Shown here piece by piece: positions 8,256-16,848 of a stretch of 64,000 nucleotides of DNA (its first letter is position 1; each line of letters starts with the position of its first letter). Under the pieces are notes generated by a model that was not told where the DNA came from, did not search any database, and saw only the letters and a program-made list of their open reading frames with translations. The stretch is taken from positions 62,001 to 126,000 of the forward strand of contig NZ_JAROAV010000008.1 in assembly GCF_029439465.1 (NCBI RefSeq). Reading direction: 5' to 3'. The stretch comes from Luteipulveratus flavus (GTDB lineage: Bacteria > Actinomycetota > Actinomycetes > Actinomycetales > Dermatophilaceae). The position numbers and the translations under genes were made by a program.

Positions 8256-8262
8256 CGCGCCC

Positions 8263-10035
8263 ATGGAGCCTTTGCACAAAGTCCTCATCGCCAACCGTGG
8301 TGAGATCGCCGTCCGCATCGCTCGTGCCTGCAAGGACGCGGGCATCGCCTCGGTGGCGGTGTACGCCGAGCCGGACCGGGACGCGCTGCATGTGAAGGTC
8401 GCCGACGAGGCGTACGCCCTGGGTGGGCAGACCCCGGCCGACTCCTACCTGCTCCAGGACAAGCTCATCGAGGTCGCCGCGCAGTCCGGCGCGGACTCGG
8501 TGCACCCGGGGTACGGCTTCCTGGCCGAGAACGCCGACTTCGCCCAGAAGGTCATCGACGCCGGCCTCACCTGGATCGGCCCCGGCCCGGCCGCCATCGA
8601 CTCGCTCGGTGACAAGGTCAAGGCCCGCCACATCGCCACCAAGGCCGGCGCCCCGCTGGTGCCCGGCACCTCCGACCCGGTGTCCGGCGCCGAGGAGGTC
8701 GTCGCGTTCGCGCAGGAGTACGGCGTTCCGGTCGCGATCAAGGCGGCGTACGGCGGCGGCGGACGCGGCCTGAAGGTCGCCCGCACCATCGAGGAGATCC
8801 CCCACCTGTACGAGTCGGCGGTCCGCGAGGCCGTCACCGCGTTCGGGCGGGGCGAGTGCTTCGTCGAGCGGTTCCTGGACAAGCCCCGGCACGTCGAGAC
8901 GCAGTGCCTGGCCGACACGCACGGCAACGTCGTCGTCGTCTCCACCCGCGACTGCTCCCTGCAGCGCCGCAACCAGAAGCTCGTCGAGGAGGCCCCCGCG
9001 CCGTTCCTCACCGACGCCCAGCACGCCGAGCTCCTGCGCGCCTCCAAGGCGATCCTGACCGAGGCGGGGTACGTCGGCGCGGGCACGTGCGAGTTCCTCG
9101 TCGGCCAGGACGGCGGTATCTCCTTCCTGGAGGTCAACACCCGTCTGCAGGTCGAGCACCCGGTCTCCGAGGAGGTCACCGGCATCGACCTGGTCCGCGA
9201 GCAGCTGCGCATCGCGGCCGGCGAGGCGATCGGCTACGACGACCCGGAGCCGCACGCCCACTCCATCGAGTTCCGCATCAACGGCGAGGACGCCGGACGA
9301 AACTTCCTGCCGGCACCCGGCACCGTCAGCCGGCTGGAGGTCCCCTCGGGTCCTGGCGTGCGCTGGGACGCCGGCCTGGTCGAGGGCGACACCGTCGCGG
9401 GCGCGTTCGACTCGATGATCGCCAAGCTGATCGTCACCGGCGCCACCCGTCAGCAGGCGCTGGAGCGGTCCCGCCGCGCCCTCGCCGAGCTCGTCATCGA
9501 GGGCATGCCGACCGTGGTCCCCTTCCACCGCGCGGTCGTCTCCGACACGGCGTTCGCGCCCGAGGGCGACAAGCCGTTCACGGTGCACACCCGCTGGATC
9601 GAGACCGAGTTCGACAACACCATCGAGCCGTACGTCGGCGCGCACGCCGAGGAGGACGCAGCAGGCCCGCGGCAGAGCATCGTGGTCGAGGTCGGCGGCA
9701 AGCGGCTGGAGGTGTCGCTGCCCGGCGACCTGCAGCTCGGCGGCGGTGGCGGTGCCGCGGCGAAGAAGAAGGCCCCCAAGCGCAGCCGCGCCGGCGGCGG
9801 CGGTGCCGCGGCGTCGGGTGACTCCCTGACCGCGCCGATGCAGGGCACCATCGTCAAGCTCGTCGTCGAGGACGGCGCGACCGTCACCGCGGGTGAGACC
9901 GTCCTGGTCCTGGAGGCGATGAAGATGGAGCAGCCGATCACCGCCCACAAGGACGGCGTCGTCAGCGGCCTCACCGCCGAGGTGGGCCAGACCGTCACCG
10001 CCGGCAGCGTGCTGGCCGAGATCAAGGACGCCTGA
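8263..10035 (+). CDS. accA3: Acyl-CoA carboxylase alpha chain: biotin carboxylase fused to biotin carboxyl carrier protein
   Basis: This 590-residue protein carries out the ATP-dependent carboxylation of its own biotin for acetyl/propionyl-CoA carboxylases. The order is biotin carboxylase N-domain ([17 protein letters not shown], 6-22), ATP-grasp with glycine loop [11 protein letters not shown] near 161-171 and [15 protein letters not shown], a Gly/Lys-rich linker, and a C-terminal biotinyl domain with EAMKMEQP carrying the lysine. The length matches mycobacterial AccA3 (about 600). A TAGAGT -10 box 7 bases before the ATG implies a leaderless mRNA. No carboxyltransferase gene is adjacent. Confidence 0.92.
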   Translation: MEPLHKVLIANRGEIAVRIARACKDAGIASVAVYAEPDRDALHVKVADEAYALGGQTPADSYLLQDKLIEVAAQSGADSVHPGYGFLAENADFAQKVIDAGLTWIGPGPAAIDSLGDKVKARHIATKAGAPLVPGTSDPVSGAEEVVAFAQEYGVPVAIKAAYGGGGRGLKVARTIEEIPHLYESAVREAVTAFGRGECFVERFLDKPRHVETQCLADTHGNVVVVSTRDCSLQRRNQKLVEEAPAPFLTDAQHAELLRASKAILTEAGYVGAGTCEFLVGQDGGISFLEVNTRLQVEHPVSEEVTGIDLVREQLRIAAGEAIGYDDPEPHAHSIEFRINGEDAGRNFLPAPGTVSRLEVPSGPGVRWDAGLVEGDTVAGAFDSMIAKLIVTGATRQQALERSRRALAELVIEGMPTVVPFHRAVVSDTAFAPEGDKPFTVHTRWIETEFDNTIEPYVGAHAEEDAAGPRQSIVVEVGGKRLEVSLPGDLQLGGGGGAAAKKKAPKRSRAGGGGAAASGDSLTAPMQGTIVKLVVEDGATVTAGETVLVLEAMKMEQPITAHKDGVVSGLTAEVGQTVTAGSVLAEIKDA

Positions 10036-10047
10036 GCCCGATCAGCG

Positions 10048-10084
10048 AGCAGGGGCGGGCCGGAAGCACCGGGCCGCCCCTGCT
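10048..10084 (+). terminator. Strong hairpin after the biotin carboxylase gene
   Basis: Arms AGCAGGGGCGG and CCGCCCCTGCT pair over 11 bases, with GCC/GGC extending the stem around a short loop. It lies 12 bases after the stop. Confidence 0.7.
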
Positions 10085-10098
10085 GGTCCGGTCACTGT

Positions 10099-10104
10099 TA
10101 GCGT
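10099..10104 (+). promoter_or_regulatory. -10 box TAGCGT, leaderless start at 10112
   Basis: TAGCGT is followed by 7 bases and the ATG of the GNAT gene. Confidence 0.5.
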
Positions 10105-10111
10105 GCCCGGC

Positions 10112-10651
10112 ATGTCAGATCTGGGACCCGTCGCCTGGCCGCCCGAGCCGATCGCGACCGAACGACTCGTCCTGCGTGAGCCCGCTGCCCGGGACCGTGC
10201 GACGTTCATCGACCTGCTGGCCTCCCCGGAGGTGCACACCTACCTCGGCGGCCCACGGGAGCGCGAGGAGCTGGAGCTGGAGATGCCGAGGGCGCCCGAG
10301 CGCTGGCCGGGCAGCTTCGTCGTCGAGCTGGACGGCGCGATGATCGGCCAGATCCTGCTCCGGCGTGCGACGGACGACCGGCGCCCGGCAGCAGCGGGCA
10401 AGGTCGACCTCGGCTTCCTGTTCCTCCCCGACGCGTGGGGGAACGGCTACGCCGCCGAGGCGTGCGCGGCGGCGCTGGACTGGTTCGACGGCGCACTCCC
10501 CGGTGAGCCCGTGGTGCTCACCACCCAGAGCGCCAACGTCGGTTCGATGCGCCTCGCCGAGAAGCTGGGGTTCACCGAGGTGGAGCGCTTCGAGGCCTGG
10601 GGCGCCGAGCAGTGGCTCGGGCAGCGACCCGCCGCCGCTCCGGCCGGCTGA
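10112..10651 (+). CDS. GNAT-family N-acetyltransferase (RimJ/RimL type)
   Basis: This 179-residue protein has the beginning ATERLVLREP typical of the Acetyltransf_3 group, an acetyl-CoA binding strand and loop around DLGFLFLPDAWGNGYAAEAC (residues about 102-121), and NVGSMRLAEKLGFTEVERF near the end. The substrate, whether a protein N-terminus or a small amine, cannot be told. It is transcribed alone after the terminator at 10048-10084, apparently without a leader. Confidence 0.88.
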   Translation: MSDLGPVAWPPEPIATERLVLREPAARDRATFIDLLASPEVHTYLGGPREREELELEMPRAPERWPGSFVVELDGAMIGQILLRRATDDRRPAAAGKVDLGFLFLPDAWGNGYAAEACAAALDWFDGALPGEPVVLTTQSANVGSMRLAEKLGFTEVERFEAWGAEQWLGQRPAAAPAG

Positions 10652-10678
10652 GACCTCCCGCCGGCGTCGTACGGACGT

Positions 10679-11308
10679 TCAGGACGGGTCGAGCTCGACC
10701 TCGGCCAGACCGCGCATGACCATCAGCACCGTCTCGCGCAGGTAGGCGTCCCGATCCTGTGGGGCGTACTCGATCGCACTGATCAGCACACCCTGGACGC
10801 TGGAGACGATCGCCTCGGCGCGCAGGCGGGGCTGGGTCTTCTCACCGCGCACGATGATCTGCTCGACGACGTCGATCATGTGGGCCCGCCAGGGCTGGTA
10901 CTCCTCGCGCAACGACGGGGTCCGGATCATCTCCAGGCCGAGCTCGGCCATGCAGATCAGCCCGGACGGGAAGCGCAGCCACCCGCTCAGCAGCTCGACC
11001 GCGGCGCCGATCGCGGGCTCGGCACCGGCCCGCTCGTCCGGCTCGGGCAGCGCGTCGCCCATGGCCCGGATCTGCTCGGTGAGGGTGTCGGCGACGTACT
11101 GGCTCAGCGCGGTCAGCAGCGCCAGCCGGGTGCGGAAGGACACCGAGCAGGTGCCCTCGGGCAGCCCGGCCTGCCGGTCGACCGCTCGATGGGTGAGTCC
11201 GCGCAGCCCGGACTCCCCGACCACCTCGACGGCGGCCGCCAGCAGCGTCTGCTGCCGTGCGGTGAACGGCACGGCCGGGGCCGTGCTCGCCGCGTTCTGT
11301 GCAGCCAT
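10679..11308 (-). CDS. TetR-family transcriptional regulator
   Basis: This 209-residue protein has a TetR helix-turn-helix (residues about 20-65: LAAAVEVVGESGLRGLTHRAVDR, then FRTRLALLTALS) and a helical C-terminal half. The motif EGTCSVSFRTR replaces the usual TLYYHF-type segment. A long inverted repeat 33 bases upstream (11341-11381) suggests autorepression. The neighbours give no clear target. Confidence 0.85.
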   Translation of the reverse strand: MAAQNAASTAPAVPFTARQQTLLAAAVEVVGESGLRGLTHRAVDRQAGLPEGTCSVSFRTRLALLTALSQYVADTLTEQIRAMGDALPEPDERAGAEPAIGAAVELLSGWLRFPSGLICMAELGLEMIRTPSLREEYQPWRAHMIDVVEQIIVRGEKTQPRLRAEAIVSSVQGVLISAIEYAPQDRDAYLRETVLMVMRGLAEVELDPS

Positions 11309-11340
11309 GCCACCGTCCCTGATCGTCGTCGACCGCTCGA

Positions 11341-11381
11341 CCGCTCGACCGCGCTCCGCGACGGAGCGGGCGGTCGAGCGG
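11341..11381. promoter_or_regulatory. Long inverted repeat upstream of the TetR gene, probable operator
   Basis: Arms CCGCTCGACCGC (11341-11352) and GCGGTCGAGCGG (11370-11381) are perfectly complementary over 12 bases. A second inner stem GCTCCG/CGGAGC (11353-11358, 11362-11367) lies between them. An extra direct copy of GACCGCTC precedes the left arm. Confidence 0.55.
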
Positions 11382-11404
11382 ACATCCTCCCAGACACGCG
11401 GGCC

Positions 11405-11438
11405 GACGGCGCGTGGTCCGGCCGGACCACGCGCCGTC
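11405..11438. terminator. 34-bp perfect palindrome, probable terminator of the Rv0909-like gene
   Basis: Each half is 17 bases, beginning GACGGCGCGTGGTCCGG, with no loop bases, so the cruciform or hairpin would be fully paired. It lies 12 bases past the stop at 11451 of the minus-strand gene. Confidence 0.6.
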
Positions 11439-11450
11439 AGCGCCGAGAGG

Positions 11451-11768
11451 TCAGCCGGCCGAAGGCGGCTGCTGACCCGTCTGGCCCGGCGAGGTCTGCC
11501 CGGGCTGGGTCTGGCCAGGCTGAGTCTGGCCGGGCTGCTGGGTCGGCGTCTGCCCCGGCTGCTGGGTCGGCGTCCCGCCGCCCTGCTGCTCCTTGGGGAT
11601 GCCGAGCTGTCCGCCGACGGCGTCGCCCGCCTGGTCGACCTTGTCGCGGTACTTACCGCCGGTCCGGCTGTCGACGGCGTCCTCGACCTTGTCGATCGCC
11701 TGCCGCGTCTTGTCCGGATTCTTGGACGCCCACTGCCTGGCCTTGTTGATCAGATCCGAGATCGCCAT
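11451..11768 (-). CDS. Rv0909/MT0933-like antitoxin-family protein with Gln/Pro-rich tail
   Basis: This 105-residue protein has an N-terminal half matching the MT0933-like pattern: an amphipathic start (SDLINKARQWASKNPDK), then KVEDAVDSRTGGKYRDKVDQAGD. The rest is low-complexity repeats of TPTQQPGQ and TQPGQ. Related mycobacterial genes are called antitoxins, but no toxin gene adjoins this copy, so that role is doubtful. ATG at 11768 follows a clear AAGGAGG ribosome site. Confidence 0.75.
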   Translation of the reverse strand: MAISDLINKARQWASKNPDKTRQAIDKVEDAVDSRTGGKYRDKVDQAGDAVGGQLGIPKEQQGGGTPTQQPGQTPTQQPGQTQPGQTQPGQTSPGQTGQQPPSAG

Positions 11769-11834
11769 GGTGCCTCCTTGGTCACGAGCCGATGTCCGTT
11801 CCCACGCTAGTCCAGCAGGACCGTCACAGCGCCG

Positions 11835-11840
11835 TACAGT
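11835..11840 (+). promoter_or_regulatory. -10 box TACAGT, leaderless start at 11847
   Basis: TACAGT is followed by 6 bases and the GTG at 11847. Confidence 0.5.
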
Positions 11841-11846
11841 GTGCCG

Positions 11847-12110
11847 GTGACACGATCTGTCCTTCTGCCCCATCTCGCGGCGGCCTCCACCGGGACCAGC
11901 GGTGGAAGCAAGCTCTTCGGCTTCGTCGTCTTCGTCGTGCTCGCCCTCGGGCTGTTCCTGCTCATCCGGTGGGTCCGTCCCAAGGTCCGCGAGCAGCGGC
12001 ACCGCGCGTGGGAGAGCGCCGGTCTGCTGCCGGAGCAGGTCGACCCCGACCGTCCGCGCACCGAGGAAGGCTCCGAGAGCCGCCCCGACGGCGAGTCCCA
12101 GCGGCGCTGA
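11847..12110 (+). CDS. Small membrane protein of unknown function
   Basis: This 87-residue protein has one transmembrane helix at about residues 23-42 (LFGFVVFVVLALGLFLLIRW) and a charged cytoplasmic tail (RPKVREQRHRAW) ending in acidic and Ser-rich residues. GTG at 11847 is preferred over GTG 11841 because TACAGT lies 6 bases before it. It faces lpdA convergently. The function is not recognised. Confidence 0.65.
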   Translation: MTRSVLLPHLAAASTGTSGGSKLFGFVVFVVLALGLFLLIRWVRPKVREQRHRAWESAGLLPEQVDPDRPRTEEGSESRPDGESQRR

Positions 12111-12131
12111 GTCCGACCGGGCGCCGGCGGC

Positions 12132-13535
12132 TCAGACCTCCAGCGAGTGCATCCGCCGGGCCGCCTCGGCGATCGAGCCGGTCATCGACGGGTAGACCGA
12201 GAACGTCCCCGAGAGCTGGTCGACGGTGAGGCGGTTCTGCACCGCGATGCCGATCGGGTAGATCAGCTCGGACGCCTGCGGCGCGACGACGACCCCGCCG
12301 ATGACGGTGCTGCTGCCCGGCCGGACGAAGAGCTTGACGAAACCGTCCCGGATGTTGCGCATCTTGGCGCGCGGGTTGGTCGACAGCGGCAGCGTGACGA
12401 CGCGGGCCTCGACGCGCCCCTCCTCGACATCGGTCTGGGAGTAGCCGACGGTGGCGATCTCGGGGTCGGTGAAGATGTTGGCGCACACGCCTCGCAGGTT
12501 CAGCGGGGCGACCGCGTCACCCAGCGCGTGCGCGACGGCGATCCGGCCCTGCATCGCCGCGACGGACGCCAGCGGCAGCACCCCGGTGCAGTCGCCCGCG
12601 GCGTAGATGCCCTGCGCGGACGTCCGGGACACCCGGTCCACGACGATGTGCCCGGACGGCGACAGCTCGACGCCCGCCTCCTCCAGACCGATGTCCTTGG
12701 TCCGCGGGATCGAGCCGACCGCGAACAGCGCGTGCGAGCCGCGTACCTCACGGCCGTCCTCCAGCGTCACGACGACGCCGTCGCCGTCGCGCCGGGCGGC
12801 CTTGGCCCGCGACCGGTTGAGGACGTTCATGCCGCGGCGGCGGAAGACGTTCTCGATGACGGTGGCGGCGTCGGCGTCCTCGCCGGGCAGCACCCGGTCC
12901 CGCGACGACACCAGCGTGACCTGGCAGCCCAGGCCGAGGTAGGCGTGGGCGAGCTCGGCGCCGGTGACACCCGACCCGACCACGATCAGGTGCTCGGGCA
13001 GCTCCTCGAGGTCGTAGATCTGCTGCCAGGTGAGGATGCGCTCGCCGTCCGGCTGCGCGGTGTCCAGGACGCGCGGGCTGGTGCCGGTGGCGACCAGGAT
13101 GGTGTCGGCGGAGAACGTACGGGTGCCGCCGTCCAGCAGCTCGGCGGTGACCTCGTTCGGCCCGCTGATGCGGCCGGTGCCGCGCACGACGCGGACGCCG
13201 ACGGTCTCCAGCTGCGCCTGGATGTCGCGGCTCTGGGCGGCCGCGAGCTCCATGATGCGGGAGTTGACCTGGGTGACGTTGGCCTCGGCGTGCTGGTCGT
13301 CCTCGGTGCCCTCGAAACCGACGCCGAGGCGTCCGGCCGACTCGAACCGGGACAGGAAGTCGGCGGTCGCGATCAGCGCCTTGCTGGGCACGCAGTCGGT
13401 GAGGACGGCGGCTCCCCCGACGCCGTCACGGTCGATGAGGGTGACGTCCGCACCCAGGTGTGCAGCGACCAGAGCGGACTCGTAACCACCGGGACCGCCA
13501 CCGATGAAAACCACGGACTTCTGGTGCGCACTCAC
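12132..13535 (-). CDS. lpdA: NAD(P)H-quinone dehydrogenase, LpdA type
   Basis: This 467-residue flavoprotein has the FAD motif FIGGGPGGYESALVAAHLG at the N-terminus, the NAD motif VVGSGVTGAELAHAYLGLG, the second FAD motif GIYAAGDCTG, and a pyridine-nucleotide-disulfide dimerisation domain. The redox motif reads VLTDCVPSK: only one cysteine of the usual CxxxxC pair remains, and no HxxxxE follows. This is the pattern of mycobacterial LpdA (Rv3303c), a quinone reductase and not a lipoamide dehydrogenase. The neighbours PNP and phosphomutase match the mycobacterial order. GTG 13535 is chosen; TTG 13547 is possible. Confidence 0.88.
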   Translation of the reverse strand: MSAHQKSVVFIGGGPGGYESALVAAHLGADVTLIDRDGVGGAAVLTDCVPSKALIATADFLSRFESAGRLGVGFEGTEDDQHAEANVTQVNSRIMELAAAQSRDIQAQLETVGVRVVRGTGRISGPNEVTAELLDGGTRTFSADTILVATGTSPRVLDTAQPDGERILTWQQIYDLEELPEHLIVVGSGVTGAELAHAYLGLGCQVTLVSSRDRVLPGEDADAATVIENVFRRRGMNVLNRSRAKAARRDGDGVVVTLEDGREVRGSHALFAVGSIPRTKDIGLEEAGVELSPSGHIVVDRVSRTSAQGIYAAGDCTGVLPLASVAAMQGRIAVAHALGDAVAPLNLRGVCANIFTDPEIATVGYSQTDVEEGRVEARVVTLPLSTNPRAKMRNIRDGFVKLFVRPGSSTVIGGVVVAPQASELIYPIGIAVQNRLTVDQLSGTFSVYPSMTGSIAEAARRMHSLEV

Positions 13536-13581
13536 CCCACAATCCAACCATTGCGCGTCAAATTGCCCGTCGCGGCCCGGC

Positions 13582-13587
13582 TAACCT
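13582..13587 (+). promoter_or_regulatory. -10 box TAACCT, leaderless start at 13594
   Basis: TAACCT is followed by 6 bases and the GTG of the purine nucleoside phosphorylase gene. Confidence 0.5.
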
Positions 13588-13593
13588 GTGCCG

Positions 13594-14427
13594 GTGATCA
13601 CCGACGCTGCGGACCTCAACGATCCCGCCACCGATCCCCAGGACGCGGCCGCCGCCGCCGCAGCCGTCATCGCGGACCGCAGCGGTGTCGACCGGCACGA
13701 CGTCGCGCTGGTGCTGGGTTCGGGCTGGGGTCAGACCGGCGACCTGATCGGCGAGACGCTGGCGACGATCGACAACGCGGACGTGCCCGGCTTCGCCAAG
13801 GCCGCCGTCGCGGGCCACTCCGGCACCATGCGCTCGGTCCGCATCGGCGAGACCGACCGACGAGCGCTGGTCTACGGCACCCGCACCCACTTCTACGAGG
13901 GGCGCGGCGTCCGCGCGGTCGTGCACGCGGTCCGTACGGCGGCGGCGGCCGGCTGCCGCACGATCGTGCTCACCAACGGCTGCGGCAGCATCAACCCGGC
14001 ATGGCCGCCCGGGACGCCCGTCCTGATCCGTGACCACATCAACCTGACGGCGACCTCCCCCATCGAGGGTGCGAACTTCGTCGACCTCACCGACCTGTAC
14101 TCCCGGCGGCTGCGCGACCTCGCCCGTACGGTCGACGCCGACCTGGACGAGGGCGTGTACGCGCAGTTCCGCGGGCCGCACTACGAGACGCCGGCCGAGG
14201 TGCAGATGGCGCGGATCATCGGCGCGGACCTGGTGGGCATGTCCACCACCCTGGAGGCGATCGCCGCCCGGCAGTCGGGGCTGGAGGTGCTCGGCATCTC
14301 GCTGGTCACCAACCCCGCGGCCGGCACGTCCGACCAGGCGCTCTCGCACGACGAGGTCCTCCTCGCCGGGAAGGCCGCCGCCGAGCGCTGCGGCCGCCTG
14401 CTCGCCGCCGTCGTGCAGAAGATCTGA
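13594..14427 (+). CDS. deoD: Purine nucleoside phosphorylase
   Basis: This 277-residue cytosolic enzyme cleaves purine (deoxy)nucleosides with phosphate to base and (deoxy)ribose 1-phosphate. It has the phosphate loop VLGSGWGQ, the segment THFYEGRGVRAVVHAVR, LTNGCGSIN, and FRGPHYETPAEVQMARIIGA followed by VGMSTTLEAIAA, all typical of the trimeric PNP family. The length fits (about 270-290). It is followed 7 bases later by a phosphosugar mutase that could convert the ribose 1-phosphate to ribose 5-phosphate. Mycobacteria have the same order (deoD-pmmB). Confidence 0.92.
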   Translation: MITDAADLNDPATDPQDAAAAAAAVIADRSGVDRHDVALVLGSGWGQTGDLIGETLATIDNADVPGFAKAAVAGHSGTMRSVRIGETDRRALVYGTRTHFYEGRGVRAVVHAVRTAAAAGCRTIVLTNGCGSINPAWPPGTPVLIRDHINLTATSPIEGANFVDLTDLYSRRLRDLARTVDADLDEGVYAQFRGPHYETPAEVQMARIIGADLVGMSTTLEAIAARQSGLEVLGISLVTNPAAGTSDQALSHDEVLLAGKAAAERCGRLLAAVVQKI

Positions 14428-14434
14428 GGCGGCG

Positions 14435-16114
14435 ATGACCGAGGCGAGCGATCTGTCGGTGCTGGACGAGGCGCGCGCCTGGGTGGCCGACGACCCCGAC
14501 CCCGCCACCCGCGCCGAGCTGGAGGCCCTGGTGGCGGCGGCCGAGGAGGGCGACGACACCGCTCGCGCCGACCTGCAGGACCGCTTCTCGGGTCTGCTGG
14601 AGTTCGGCACGGCCGGTCTGCGGGGCGCGCTCGGTGCCGGCCCGAACCGGATGAACCAGGTCGTGGTCCGCCGTGCGGCCGCCGGGCTCACCGCGTACCT
14701 GCAGGAGACGGCCGGACGGGCGGACGTCACCGTGGTGGTCGGGTTCGACGCGCGCCACCAGTCGGACGTCTTCGCCCGCGACACTGCCGGCGCTGTCGTC
14801 GCGGCGGGCGGCCGGGCGATGGTGCTGCCCCGGGCGCTGCCGACGCCGCTGCTGGCGTTCGCGATCCGCGAGCTCGGCTGCGACGCCGGCGTGATGGTGA
14901 CGGCGTCCCACAACCCGCCGCAGGACAACGGCTACAAGGTCTACCTCGGCGACGGGTCGCAGATCGTGCCGCCGGCCGACGCCGACATCAGCGCCGCGAT
15001 CGGCCGCTTCCCCACCGCCGCCTCCGTGGCCGTCGAGACCGACGGCTGGGAGACCCTCGACGACGAGATCCTCGACGCGTACGTCCGCGAGGCGGCTGCG
15101 GTGGTCGACGCGGGCACGTCGCGCGACATCGCGATCGTCCACACCTCACTGCACGGTGTCGGCGACGAGCTGCTCCAGAAGGCTTTCGTCGCAGCCGGAT
15201 TCACCGCTCCGCAGGCGGTCGCCGAGCAGCGGGACCCGGACCCGGACTTCCCCACGGTGTCGTTCCCGAACCCCGAGGAGCCGGGCGCCATCGACGCGGC
15301 GCTCGCGCTCGCCGCGCAGTCGCGGCCGGACATCGTCATCGCCAACGACCCGGACGCCGACCGGTGCGCGGTGGCCGTGCCCGATGCCGCGGCGGGGACG
15401 CCGACCGGTTGGCGGATGCTGCGCGGTGACGAGGTCGGCGCGCTGCTCGGTCACCACGCGCTGCGGCACGCCGCGTCCGACGGTGTCGTCGCCTGCTCGA
15501 TCGTGTCGTCGCAGCTGCTGCGCGCGATGGCGGTGAAGGCGGCCGTACGGCACGAGGAGACCCTGACCGGGTTCAAGTGGATCAGCCGGGTGCCGGGCCT
15601 GGTGTACGGCTACGAGGAGGCGCTCGGCTACTGCGTCGCCCCGGAGATGGTCCGCGACAAGGACGGCATCACCGCCGCGCTCGTGATCGCCGAGATGGCC
15701 GCCACGCTCAAGGCTGCCGGGCGCTCGCTGCTGGACGTCCTGGACGACCTCGCCCGTGAGCACGGCGTCCATCAGACCGACTCGTTCTCGGTGCGGGTGG
15801 ACGACCTGTCGCTGATCGGCACCATCATGCAGCGCCTACGGGCCGAGCCGCCGAGTGTCGTTGCCGGACAATCGGTGTCGCGGGTAGACGACCTGGCGGC
15901 CCCGGGCGGCGAGCTCCCCCCGACCGAGGGCTTGCGCTACTACCTGGCCGACGGGACCCGGGTCATCGTGCGCCCGAGCGGCACCGAGCCGAAGCTCAAG
16001 GTCTACCTGGAGGCGGTCGTCCCGGTGACGGACGACCTCGCGGCCTCTCGCGCCGAGGCGACCCGTCGGCTCGCCGCCGTCCGCGCCGAGATGGAGCGTC
16101 TGACCGCGGCATGA
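14435..16114 (+). CDS. pmmB: Phospho-sugar mutase (phosphomannomutase/phosphopentomutase type)
   Basis: This 559-residue member of the alpha-D-phosphohexomutase family has the catalytic phosphoserine loop VMVTASHNPPQDNGYK, the metal loop IANDPDADRCAV, the sugar loop GYEEALGYCVAP and the phosphate-binding loop VRPSGTEPKLKVY near the C-terminus, so all four active-site segments are intact. Annotated mycobacterial orthologues are PmmB; in this position a role as phosphopentomutase for nucleoside salvage is equally likely. The HAD gene overlaps its stop (ATGA). Confidence 0.9.
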   Translation: MTEASDLSVLDEARAWVADDPDPATRAELEALVAAAEEGDDTARADLQDRFSGLLEFGTAGLRGALGAGPNRMNQVVVRRAAAGLTAYLQETAGRADVTVVVGFDARHQSDVFARDTAGAVVAAGGRAMVLPRALPTPLLAFAIRELGCDAGVMVTASHNPPQDNGYKVYLGDGSQIVPPADADISAAIGRFPTAASVAVETDGWETLDDEILDAYVREAAAVVDAGTSRDIAIVHTSLHGVGDELLQKAFVAAGFTAPQAVAEQRDPDPDFPTVSFPNPEEPGAIDAALALAAQSRPDIVIANDPDADRCAVAVPDAAAGTPTGWRMLRGDEVGALLGHHALRHAASDGVVACSIVSSQLLRAMAVKAAVRHEETLTGFKWISRVPGLVYGYEEALGYCVAPEMVRDKDGITAALVIAEMAATLKAAGRSLLDVLDDLAREHGVHQTDSFSVRVDDLSLIGTIMQRLRAEPPSVVAGQSVSRVDDLAAPGGELPPTEGLRYYLADGTRVIVRPSGTEPKLKVYLEAVVPVTDDLAASRAEATRRLAAVRAEMERLTAA

Positions 16115-16791
16115 GCCCCGCTCCCGACACCTGGGTCTTCGACCTGGACGACACGCTCTACCCACCGGCCGTCGGTCTGACCGACCAGATGAACCACCGC
16201 ATCAGGGAGTACCTGTCCCGGGAGCTCGGGGTGGACGAGGCCGGCGCGCGCCGGGCGCAGGCGCAGCTGCGCGCGGAGCACGGGACGACGCTGCTCGGCC
16301 TGATGCGCACCCGCGGCGTGGAACCCGAGGACTTCTTCCGGTTCGAGGAATGCGTGGACTACTCCGCGCTGCAACCGGATCCCGGTCTGCGGGACGCGCT
16401 GCTCGCCCTGCCCGGCCGGCGCCTGGTCCTCACCAACGGCTCGACCACTCACGCCGCTCGCGTCCTGGCGGCGCTGGAGCTCGCCGACGAGTTCGACGGT
16501 GTCTTCGACCTGCAGGCCGCGGGCCTGGTCCCGAAGCCGCACCGGGCCACGTACGAGCTGTTCCTGCGGACGTACGACGCGGACCCGAGGCGCTGCCTCT
16601 TCTTCGACGACCTGCCGGTCAACCTCGAGGAGCCGCGCGCTCTCGGGATGGGTACGGCGCTGATGACCGGCGGTACGGGCGAGGCGTTCGAGGTCCTCGC
16701 CCGCGAGCCGCTGCAGCTGCGAGTGAGGGACCTGGTCGGCACGCTGACGGCGCTCTCGCAGCCATCGGCGGTGGAGCCGGAGAGGCTGTGA
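16111..16791 (+). CDS. HAD-superfamily pyrimidine 5'-nucleotidase-like hydrolase
   Basis: This 226-residue protein has HAD motif I DLDDTLYP (10-17), motif II LTNGSTTH, and motif IV FFDDLPVNLE, with the helical cap of the SDT1/phm8-like pyrimidine nucleotidase group. It probably dephosphorylates nucleoside or sugar monophosphates in the cytosol. The ATG overlaps the stop of the mutase gene, so they are co-translated in the PNP-mutase-HAD operon. Confidence 0.87.
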   Translation: MSPAPDTWVFDLDDTLYPPAVGLTDQMNHRIREYLSRELGVDEAGARRAQAQLRAEHGTTLLGLMRTRGVEPEDFFRFEECVDYSALQPDPGLRDALLALPGRRLVLTNGSTTHAARVLAALELADEFDGVFDLQAAGLVPKPHRATYELFLRTYDADPRRCLFFDDLPVNLEEPRALGMGTALMTGGTGEAFEVLAREPLQLRVRDLVGTLTALSQPSAVEPERL

Positions 16792-16825
16792 CCTGCCGGT
16801 GCACGCGAAGGCCTGTCCAGGCTGT

Positions 16826-16841
16826 TCGAACATGTGTACGA
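16826..16841 (+). promoter_or_regulatory. LexA-type SOS box
   Basis: TCGAACATGTGTACGA matches the actinobacterial LexA consensus TCGAAC-N4-GTTCGA at 11 of 12 defined bases. It overlaps the -10 element (16837-16842) of the HNH gene, where LexA would block transcription. Confidence 0.7.
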
Positions 16842-16842
16842 T
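16837..16842 (+). promoter_or_regulatory. -10 box TACGAT, leaderless start at 16849
   Basis: TACGAT is followed by 6 bases and the ATG of the DUF222/HNH gene. Confidence 0.5.
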
Positions 16843-16848
16843 GATCTC

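Noticed and set aside
11451-11768. Toxin-antitoxin module at the Rv0909-like gene
   Set aside because: The adjacent genes (TetR, small membrane protein) do not resemble toxins, so only the family resemblance is reported.
12132-13535. Dihydrolipoamide dehydrogenase
   Set aside because: The redox disulfide is incomplete (VLTDCVPSK has one Cys) and the HxxxxE motif is absent, as in LpdA-type quinone reductases.
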